Of a DNA stretch of 5,768 nt, positions 1 through 5,768 are shown in pieces; position 1 is the first letter of the stretch; every line of letters starts with the position of its first letter. The DNA comes from Dokdonella_A sp966248875 (GTDB taxonomy: Bacteria > Pseudomonadota > Gammaproteobacteria > Xanthomonadales > Rhodanobacteraceae): contig CBINBI010000117.1 in NCBI GenBank assembly GCA_966248875.1, positions 1 to 5,768 of the forward strand, given 5' to 3'. Both the position numbers and the translations under genes were made by a program. The notes beneath the pieces were generated by a model, which saw nothing but the letters and a program-made list of their open reading frames with translations, searched no databases and had not been told where the DNA came from.

Positions 1-399
1 GAGGCGGCCGAGGTCGGCGAGGGCGCGCGTCGCGGCGTCGAGCGCGGCCCATGAAATCTCGACCGGACGATACGTCACGCGCCCGCGCTGGAGCAGCGAC
101 TCGAGCACCGGCCGCGTTTTCTGCGCAGAACCGCTGCCCAGCTCGACGACGAGCCCCGACGAAGACGATGCGGCGATCGTCGCCGCGTGCGCTTCGAGGA
201 GGCGCCGCTCGGCGCGCCACACGCCGTACTCGTGCAGCCGCGTGATCGCCTCGAACAGCAGCGAGCCGAGCTCGTCGTAGAGGTACTTCGGCGGCAGCGA
301 TTTCTGTCCTGCGCGGCACAGGCCGGCGCGCGCATCGGCCAGGAACGAAGACGCGGAAATGCGCGGGGGTTCGAGAGAATGCGCAACGGGGATATTCAT
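1..399 (-). CDS. egtD: EgtD, L-histidine N-alpha-methyltransferase (N-terminal 133 residues, cut by window edge)
   Basis: EgtD is the SAM-dependent enzyme that trimethylates the alpha-amino group of histidine to hercynine, the first step of ergothioneine synthesis in the cytoplasm. The visible residues carry the family's N-terminal signature KYLYDELGSLLFEAITRL (about 38-55), followed by EYGVWRAERRLL. They then carry the SAM-binding motif I, VELGSGSAQKTRPVLE (about 85-100), and the next strand YRPVEIS (110-116). The ATG shares its A with the TGA stop of the upstream egtB (TGATG), and no good Shine-Dalgarno is seen, so translation probably depends on coupling to egtB. About 40% of a typical protein of about 320 residues is visible; the histidine-binding C-terminal part is outside the window. 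The frame is open to base 1 without a stop. The family call is confident; completeness of the gene cannot be judged. Confidence 0.93.
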   Translation of the reverse strand, partial: MNIPVAHSLEPPRISASSFLADARAGLCRAGQKSLPPKYLYDELGSLLFEAITRLHEYGVWRAERRLLEAHAATIAASSSSGLVVELGSGSAQKTRPVLESLLQRGRVTYRPVEISWAALDAATRALADLGRL

Positions 400-1724
400 C
401 AGTTGGCCACGCAGCGGAAGCCCGCGTAGACGTACGGGTAGTGCGGCTGGAACCAGTTGCGGAACGAGCGTCGCAGCAGCGGCGCTGCGGTAAGCGCCGA
501 TCCGCCCTTGAGCACGTAATGGCGGCCGTCGAAGAAGTCCGCCGAATAGCCGGGATAGAACGCGAACGCGCGGAAGCCCGGAAACGGCGCGAACGGCGTC
601 GAGGTCCATTCCCAGCCGTTGCCGACGAGGCCGCGCACGCCGAACGCGCTGTCGCCGTCGGCGTGCGCATCTACGCTGCGCGGCTCCCACGAACGGAAAT
701 CGAAATTGCCGCGACGCGCGTCCGGTGCCGCGGCGCCCCAGGGATATGCGCGCTCGCCGTCGGGCGTGCCGTACGCCGCGCGATGCCATTGCGCCTCGGT
801 CGGCAGCGCGAGCCCGGCCCAGCGCGCGTACGCACTCGCCTCCGCATGACTTACGTAGACCGGCCGGTCAGGCTGGAGCGGAATCAGCTCGGTCAGCGAG
901 CGGTAGTACCAGCGCCGGTCGAGTTGCACCCAGAAAGCCGGGTGCGTGACGGCGTTCCGCTCGCGCCATGCCCAGTCGGCATCGGTCCAGTACTCGCGCG
1001 CCTCGTAGCCACCGGCCTCCACGAAGGCCAGATAATCGCGATGGCTGACCATGCGCCGTGCAATCTCGAATTCCGGGACATCGACCGTGTGCGCATCGTG
1101 CTCGTTGTCCCACGCGAACGAGCGCGCATCGCGCGCGACGCCAAGGGTCGCGACTCCGGCCGGAATGCGCACGCGCTCGGCGCCATCCATCCGGGACGGC
1201 TCCGGCGTCGTGCGCCGGATGCGCCGCGCGATCGACGACTGGTTGATCATGTACGCCAGCGTCTCCGCGTGCATCAGGCGATGCTCGATCGCGAGATCGA
1301 TCAGGAACGCGGTCGATGGCGCATCCTCCTGCCGTTCGCCGAAACGCTCCGCGTCCAGCGCGCGCGGCAGCGCCGCGTCCAGCGTGCGCCGGACCTCGTG
1401 GTTGTAGGCGCGCACGCGCGCGAGATCGGGCCAGTTCGATGCGGCTTCGCCGGGCGCGTCGTCGAGCGGATCGATGCCGAAGGCGAACAGCGCGTCGAGC
1501 GCCGAGCGCGCGCGCCGGCCTTCAATGTTCTCGCCGAGCAGATTCCAGTCGAACGCTTCGAGATGGCCGACATAGAAGATGAAGCGGTGCCGCTGCGGGA
1601 TCGGCCGTTCGAGCATGCGCGAGGCGGGCACGAGATCGAGCAGGGCGTCCGTGCGCCTGCGCGCTTCGGCGAGCCGCGCGAGCAGGAGGCTTCGGGACGT
1701 ACCTGCGTGAACTGCGCTGATCAT
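399..1724 (-). CDS. egtB: EgtB-type ergothioneine sulfoxide synthase (DinB_2 + FGE-sulfatase/SUMF1 domains)
   Basis: This is a non-heme Fe(II) enzyme expected to join hercynine to a thiol donor using O2, giving the sulfoxide precursor of ergothioneine. It has 441 residues, close to the usual EgtB size. The N-terminal DinB-like domain has the three iron-ligand candidates: H54 in YVGHLEAFDWN, and H148/H152 in EHRLMHAE (HX3HXE). The C-terminal FGE-sulfatase domain (about 185-438) shows FAWDNE, LPTEAQW, GNGWEWT, FYPGYSADFF, KGGSALT and SFRNWFQPHYPYVYAGFRC. An open frame extends upstream to base 1889. I chose the ATG at 1724 because the extension is not protein-like and the upstream ATGs (1889, 1820) precede the transcription start predicted from the sigma-54 promoter (about 1779). 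Shine-Dalgarno is weak. It is followed by egtD with a one-base overlap. No egtA, egtC or egtE is visible. Residues that bind gamma-glutamylcysteine in the actinobacterial enzyme look replaced, so cysteine may be the direct donor (inference). Confidence 0.92.
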   Translation of the reverse strand: MISAVHAGTSRSLLLARLAEARRRTDALLDLVPASRMLERPIPQRHRFIFYVGHLEAFDWNLLGENIEGRRARSALDALFAFGIDPLDDAPGEAASNWPDLARVRAYNHEVRRTLDAALPRALDAERFGERQEDAPSTAFLIDLAIEHRLMHAETLAYMINQSSIARRIRRTTPEPSRMDGAERVRIPAGVATLGVARDARSFAWDNEHDAHTVDVPEFEIARRMVSHRDYLAFVEAGGYEAREYWTDADWAWRERNAVTHPAFWVQLDRRWYYRSLTELIPLQPDRPVYVSHAEASAYARWAGLALPTEAQWHRAAYGTPDGERAYPWGAAAPDARRGNFDFRSWEPRSVDAHADGDSAFGVRGLVGNGWEWTSTPFAPFPGFRAFAFYPGYSADFFDGRHYVLKGGSALTAAPLLRRSFRNWFQPHYPYVYAGFRCVAN

Positions 1725-1789
1725 GGTTTTCGCTGGCGGGCAGGGTGACAGACGCGATGCACGAGTCTGCTTCGGATCGCCGCTTTGGC

Positions 1790-1805
1790 TGCAATCGATG
1801 TGCCA
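1790..1805 (-). promoter_or_regulatory. Sigma-54 (-24/-12) promoter of egtB-egtD
   Basis: Read on the minus strand this is TGGCACATCGATTGCA, which matches the RpoN consensus TGGCACRNNNNTTGCW at every defined position. The invariant GG (1804-1803) and GC (1792-1791) are separated by exactly 10 bases. The predicted transcription start is near 1779, leaving a leader of about 55 bases before the egtB ATG at 1724. It sits in the gap after the phospholipase D gene and points at egtB, with no other gene between. No convincing sigma-70 promoter was seen in the same gap. A promoter of this class needs an enhancer-binding protein, and one is encoded at 4382-5767. Confidence 0.85.
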
Positions 1806-1824
1806 TTGCCGAGCCTGCATCGCC

Positions 1825-1846
1825 GGCCACGCTGAGAGCGTGGGCC
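1825..1846. repeat. Inverted repeat between the egtB promoter and its putative enhancer
   Basis: CCACGCT (1827-1833) and AGCGTGG (1837-1843) form a perfect 7-bp stem with a GAG loop. The flanking GG/CC (1825-1826 and 1845-1846) extends it across a single bulged G. It has no T-tract on either side, so it is not a standard intrinsic terminator, although it lies 60-80 bases past the stop of the minus-strand phospholipase D gene and could slow or end that transcript. It also lies just upstream of the -24 element, so an operator role is possible. No copy is found at the other sigma-54 promoter. Confidence 0.45.
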
Positions 1847-1847
1847 G

Positions 1848-1878
1848 CGTAGAAGCTTCTCGCCCGCGGGAAAGAACT
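1848..1878 (-). promoter_or_regulatory. Putative upstream activator sequence (enhancer) for egtB
   Basis: This 31-bp element contains the perfect 10-bp palindrome AGAAGCTTCT (1851-1860) followed by the palindrome CCCGCGGG (1863-1870). With one single-base gap, 25 positions match the element at 3694-3723 upstream of the EF-hand gene; the shared core is CGTAGAARCTTC. Its centre is about 84 bases upstream of the transcription start predicted for the egtB promoter, in the range used by NtrC-family activators. Function is inferred from the repeated element, its dyad core and its equal position at both promoters. Confidence 0.55.
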
Positions 1879-1904
1879 GCCTTTGCCACCTCGTACGTGC
1901 CCGA

Positions 1905-3527
1905 TCAGAGCAGGCCGTCGATCGGCAGCAGGCTGATCAGGGACACCTCGACCCGGCGCCAGAACGAGGCGTGCGGTTCGTTGTCATAGCGCACCGGATG
2001 GCCCTGCTCGTCGACCGCGAGCCAGCGCAGCCCTCTGCCGTTCGGGTCGAGCACGACGTGGAACGCGTTCTCGGGCCTGGTCGCGTTGTCGAAGAAGGCC
2101 TCCGTCGCTGCGGCCATCTCCGGGCTGTCGACCACGACGCCCATCTCGGTGTTCAGCACCTTCGAACGCGCATCCATGTTCATCGAGCCGACGAACACGT
2201 AACGCCCGTCGACGACGAGCGCCTTCGCGTGCAGGCTGAGCGGCGAAGTCGACGGCGCCAGACCCGAAGAAGGACCTCCGCCCGAGCCGGACGGTCCGCG
2301 TGATTTCGCCTGCGCCGGCTGCGTCGCGGCCGGCCGCAGCTCGTAGATCTCGACGCCGCCTTCGATCAACCTGCGCCGGTAGCGCGAATATCCGGCGTGC
2401 ACCGGCGGCGCATCCGACGAGGCGAGTGAGTTCGTGAACAGCTTTACCGCAACGCCACGCGAGGCGAGGTCGATGAAATAGCGTGTACCCTTCGTGCCGG
2501 GCACGAAGTACGCGGAGATCATCAGCACGCTCTGCCGCGCGCCGTTGATCAGCGCGTCGATCTCCGGTTGCATGCGCAGCGCTTCGTCGTCGTTGCCGGG
2601 CGTGACCTTCTCGGGCGAGTCGGCGAGCAGGATCGCCTTGCCCCAGAACCATTCGCCCTTGCGGTCCGTGGCGGCGGTGCGCGGAAAATCGCTGGGCAGC
2701 GCGGCCGCGTATTCGGATTGCGCAAACGCGCGCGCCTCGTGGTAGAGCGTGATGCGAGTGTGCGCGAGGTCCTCTTCGGTCGCCTTCGTCGATGCGAACG
2801 CCGTGACGGGATAGGCGGAATCGCTGTTCCAGTACGCGTCGAACGCCTTCGACGTCGCGTCGACCACCGGCCCGACGGCAATGACGTCGAGGTCGCGGAA
2901 GCGCAGCTTTTCGTCCGCGTCGAAATAGGCGTCGCCGATGTTGCGCCCGCCGACGATCGCGACGGTGTTGTCGATGATGTACGACTTGTTGTGCATGCGC
3001 CGGTTCAGCCGGCGGCCGTCGATCATGAACTGGCCGATCTTCGACAGCAGCGACGGATTGCGCGTCAGGAACGGATTGAACAGGCGGACCTCGATGTTCG
3101 GATGGACGTCGAGCGCGTCGATCAGCTGCGCCGCGGGCGCGGCGTCGAGATCGTCGAGCAGCATGCGCACGCGCACGCCACGATCGGCCGCTGCAAGCAG
3201 GCGCTGTGCGACGAGACGCCCGGTCGCGTCGTTGTTGAAGATGTAGTACTGGAGATCGATCGTGTGCTTGGCGTGATCGGCCAGCGCGATGCGGCTCATC
3301 AGCGCGCCGACGCTGTCGATCAGCAGGCGGAACCCGGAGCGGCCATCGTCCGGCGCCGGCCGCGCGCCGACCTGGTACGCGGCGGCGACGTTGCTCTGCG
3401 GCTCGATCGCGTGCGAGGCCGGCTTGACCGCGTCGGTCCTGAGCGACGAGCACGACACCGCCGTGAACGAAAGCACCAGCAACGCGCGCAGCATGCCTGA
3501 ATCCGGAAACCCCCACCGGGTTTTCAT
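1905..3527 (-). CDS. Lipoprotein phospholipase D-family protein, ClsC/YmdC-like cardiolipin synthase
   Basis: This PLD-superfamily enzyme has two HKD catalytic motifs: HNKSYIIDN-x5-GGRN (H179, K181, D186) and HAKALVVDG-x4-GSMN (H433, K435, D440). The C-terminus, ending SFWRRVEVSLISLLPIDGLL, closely resembles my recollection of the end of E. coli YmdC (ClsC). ClsC makes cardiolipin from phosphatidylethanolamine and phosphatidylglycerol at the membrane. The N-terminus has Lys/Arg, a hydrophobic run MLRALLVLSF and a lipobox-like AVSC, giving a predicted lipidated Cys26. The call is therefore an envelope-anchored protein, 540 residues from this start. The ATG at 3527 was preferred because it gives a normal lipoprotein signal. 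ATGs at 3587 and 3494 are alternatives, and none has a strong Shine-Dalgarno. Unusual is a Gly/Ser/Pro-rich stretch (about 400-429) placed directly before the second HKD motif. Substrate is inferred from family only. The gene is separated from egtB by 180 bases that carry their own promoter. Confidence 0.88.
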   Translation of the reverse strand: MKTRWGFPDSGMLRALLVLSFTAVSCSSLRTDAVKPASHAIEPQSNVAAAYQVGARPAPDDGRSGFRLLIDSVGALMSRIALADHAKHTIDLQYYIFNNDATGRLVAQRLLAAADRGVRVRMLLDDLDAAPAAQLIDALDVHPNIEVRLFNPFLTRNPSLLSKIGQFMIDGRRLNRRMHNKSYIIDNTVAIVGGRNIGDAYFDADEKLRFRDLDVIAVGPVVDATSKAFDAYWNSDSAYPVTAFASTKATEEDLAHTRITLYHEARAFAQSEYAAALPSDFPRTAATDRKGEWFWGKAILLADSPEKVTPGNDDEALRMQPEIDALINGARQSVLMISAYFVPGTKGTRYFIDLASRGVAVKLFTNSLASSDAPPVHAGYSRYRRRLIEGGVEIYELRPAATQPAQAKSRGPSGSGGGPSSGLAPSTSPLSLHAKALVVDGRYVFVGSMNMDARSKVLNTEMGVVVDSPEMAAATEAFFDNATRPENAFHVVLDPNGRGLRWLAVDEQGHPVRYDNEPHASFWRRVEVSLISLLPIDGLL

Positions 3528-3693
3528 CGTGCGTGTCGTCGCCTCGTATGTGGTGCCGCAGGTGATGCGCCTGCCGCGGCGCGTCATGATGGCATGGGCG
3601 TCGAGGGGCGGAGCACTCCGGCGGTGCAGTGTTGGCCGCTGTTAATTTGCCGTCGAGCGCGCGTTCATTTTGCCGCGCTGGCTTCGCCACCGT

Positions 3694-3723
3694 CGTAGAA
3701 ACTTCACGCTGCGGGCAAGAAGT
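3694..3723 (+). promoter_or_regulatory. Putative upstream activator sequence (enhancer) for the EF-hand gene
   Basis: This 30-bp element begins CGTAGAAACTTCACGC and ends CAAGAAGT. It aligns to the element at 1848-1878 with 25 matches, five mismatches and one gap. It contains GAA-AC-TTC (3698-3705), and a second GAA-G-TTC (3719-3725) overlaps its right edge, so two half-turn-related sites are possible. Its centre is about 84-85 bases upstream of the transcription start predicted from the sigma-54 promoter at 3767-3782. Relative to its promoter the element is flipped compared with the egtB copy, which is tolerable for enhancers. Function is inferred. Confidence 0.55.
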
Positions 3724-3766
3724 TCGTGCGGCACACGCGGGGGCTCGCCAGGGCATGGCTCGCGCG

Positions 3767-3782
3767 TGGCATATCGGTTGCT
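3767..3782 (+). promoter_or_regulatory. Sigma-54 (-24/-12) promoter of the EF-hand gene
   Basis: The sequence TGGCATATCGGTTGCT keeps the invariant GG (3768-3769) and GC (3780-3781) at the correct 10-base separation. It departs from the RpoN consensus only by T for C at the sixth position. It shares 13 of 16 bases with the egtB promoter, including ATCG in the normally variable spacer. The predicted transcription start is near 3793, upstream of the EF-hand ATG at 3870 on the same strand. Confidence 0.76.
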
Positions 3783-3859
3783 ACCTGGAAGCGCTCGACC
3801 CGGTTTGCGCCGCGCAACGGCAATGGCGCGCCGGGACCCCTATCCGCTGATTGCATAAC

Positions 3860-3864
3860 GAGGT
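3860..3864 (+). promoter_or_regulatory. Ribosome binding site of the EF-hand gene
   Basis: GAGGT lies five bases before the ATG at 3870. It is the clearest Shine-Dalgarno in the window and fixes the start there rather than at the upstream in-frame ATG at 3726. Confidence 0.75.
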
Positions 3865-3869
3865 CATCC

Positions 3870-4253
3870 ATGAAAAACGCTTCCCTCGTCGCCGCCACCT
3901 TCGTGCTGGCGATCGGCACAGGCTTCGTGGTCGCGCAGACCGGCAGCTCGGCGCCGCCATCCACCACGCCGCCGACCACGACTCCGCCCACCGGCAATCC
4001 GCCGACGGGCAACAATCCGCCGCCATCCGACATGCAGTCGCCGCCGCGCAGCAACATGGTGCCGCAGTCGGGACGCCCGGCTTCGATGATGCCTCCCGAT
4101 TTCAATACGCTCGATCGGAACGGCGTCGGATTCCTGACCGAGAAGGATGCCGCCGGCAATGCATGGCTGCGCACGCATTTCACGACGTGCGACACCAATC
4201 GCGACCGTCAGGTGTCGGAAGCCGAATACACGACCTGCGCGAGGAATCGCTGA
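3870..4253 (+). CDS. Small exported EF-hand domain protein
   Basis: This is a 127-residue protein with a signal peptide (MKNASLVAATFVLAIGTGFVVA, probable cleavage after A22). A Pro/Thr/Gly/Asn-rich low-complexity linker follows (about 27-60), then a C-terminal pair of EF-hand-like loops. Loop 1 is DRNGVGFLTEKD (82-93), with Val at the fifth ligand position and Asp at position 12, so it is probably weak. Loop 2 is DTNRDRQVSEAE (108-119), with D, N, D and E ligands but Arg in place of the usual Gly at position 6. C107 and C123 bracket loop 2 and could form a disulfide once exported. It probably acts in the periplasm, possibly binding Ca2+; no enzymatic domain is visible. The in-frame ATG at 3726 is rejected because it lies upstream of the predicted transcription start. 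It is monocistronic as far as seen and convergent with the sigma-54 activator gene. The specific role is unknown. Confidence 0.85.
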   Translation: MKNASLVAATFVLAIGTGFVVAQTGSSAPPSTTPPTTTPPTGNPPTGNNPPPSDMQSPPRSNMVPQSGRPASMMPPDFNTLDRNGVGFLTEKDAAGNAWLRTHFTTCDTNRDRQVSEAEYTTCARNR

Positions 4254-4321
4254 TCTCGCGGCGGATCGCAGTGCCGCTTTCGTGGAACGAGGCAGCGGCT
4301 TGGCTGTAGCGGTCATGGTTG

Positions 4322-4362
4322 CTCTCCGTCGCGTTCGCGCAGGGACGCGCGGGCGCGGAGAG
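4322..4362. repeat. Interrupted inverted repeat in the convergent gap
   Basis: CTCTCCG (4322-4328) pairs with CGGAGAG (4356-4362), and inside it CGCGT (4330-4334) pairs with ACGCG (4345-4349), giving a long stem with an internal loop. It lies between the 3' ends of the EF-hand gene and the convergent sigma-54 activator gene, where a shared terminator would be expected. There is no T-tract on either strand, so an intrinsic-terminator call is weak. Confidence 0.4.
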
Positions 4363-4381
4363 TGCCGCGCGGGCGGCGGGG

Positions 4382-5767
<1,386 letters not shown>

Positions 5768-5768
5768 G

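Larger units (their letters stand above)
3528..3869. other. Divergent intergenic region between the PLD gene and the EF-hand gene
   Basis: I find no credible gene here; frames running through it are extensions of the flanking genes or shadows of them. On the plus strand it holds the putative enhancer at 3694-3723 and the sigma-54 promoter at 3767-3782, plus a predicted leader of about 77 bases for the EF-hand gene. The interval between them contains a small dyad, GTGC-G-GCAC (3726-3734). The promoter of the minus-strand phospholipase D gene must also lie here or close by, but I see no convincing -35/-10 pair for it. Confidence 0.7.

Noticed and set aside
441..1748. Long plus-strand open frame opposite egtB
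   Set aside because: Arg-rich antisense shadow typical of GC-rich DNA. The minus-strand frame encodes the full EgtB domain set.
1725..1889. N-terminal extension of EgtB to an ATG at 1889
   Set aside because: The extra 55 residues do not resemble the family, would cover the sigma-54 promoter, and begin upstream of the predicted transcription start near 1779.
2568..3500. Plus-strand open frame opposite the PLD gene
   Set aside because: Antisense shadow with no motif and low-complexity Arg/Val content.
3630..3680. Possible sigma-54 sites for the PLD gene on the minus strand (GG-N10-GC spacings in this AT-richer patch)
   Set aside because: Only the GG and GC dinucleotides fit. The flanking bases of both boxes diverge (for example CGGCAA with ACGCG), so they are expected by chance.
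3670..3701. Possible sigma-70 promoter, TTGCCG with TAGAAA, upstream of the EF-hand gene
   Set aside because: Spacing of 20 bases is too long and both boxes are poor.
1984..3756. Long minus-strand open frame overlapping the PLD gene in another frame
   Set aside because: Its product is an Arg/Ala-rich shadow with no recognisable motif. The overlapping frame encodes both HKD motifs.
3726..3869. N-terminal extension of the EF-hand protein to an ATG at 3726
   Set aside because: It would bury the signal peptide and run through the sigma-54 promoter. The ATG at 3870 has a good GAGGT and a proper signal peptide directly after it.
4254..4381. Intrinsic terminator between the convergent genes
   Set aside because: A stem can be drawn but no T-tract follows it on either strand, so only an inverted repeat is reported.

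Overview
This is a GC-rich window whose codons strongly prefer G or C at the third position. The gene set and style fit a Burkholderiales beta-proteobacterium, probably Burkholderia sensu lato. That assignment is an inference from composition and protein character, because there is no rRNA or other marker to fix it.

Layout from left to right. (1) Bases 1-399, minus strand: the first 133 codons of egtD, the histidine N-alpha-trimethyltransferase, cut by the window edge. (2) Bases 399-1724, minus: an EgtB-type non-heme iron sulfoxide synthase whose stop overlaps the egtD start by one base (TGATG). The pair is therefore a translationally coupled ergothioneine operon, egtB-egtD. (3) Bases 1725-1904: a compact regulatory gap. 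(4) Bases 1905-3527, minus: a lipoprotein phospholipase D-superfamily protein with two HKD motifs, of the YmdC/ClsC cardiolipin-synthase type. (5) Bases 3528-3869: a divergent intergenic region. (6) Bases 3870-4253, plus: a small exported EF-hand protein. (7) Bases 4254-4381: a short convergent gap. (8) Bases 4382-5767, minus: a complete NtrC-family response regulator (receiver, AAA+ with GAFTGA, Fis-type HTH), i.e. a sigma-54 activator.

The most interesting signal is regulatory. A perfect sigma-54 (-24/-12) promoter, TGGCAC-N5-TTGCA, lies upstream of egtB on the minus strand. A second near-perfect one, TGGCAT-N5-TTGCT, lies upstream of the EF-hand gene on the plus strand, and the two share 13 of 16 bases including most of the spacer. 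Upstream of each promoter, centred at about -84 from the predicted transcription start in both cases, is a related 30-31 bp element with a GAA-NN-TTC dyad core. This is the position expected for a bacterial enhancer (UAS). It occurs in opposite orientation relative to the two promoters.

With a sigma-54 activator encoded next door, the window looks like a small local sigma-54 regulon. The hypothesis is that a two-component enhancer-binding protein co-controls ergothioneine synthesis and an exported EF-hand protein. The promoters are seen directly in the sequence; the assignment of this particular activator to them is inference. I know of no description of sigma-54 control of ergothioneine genes, but I could not search.
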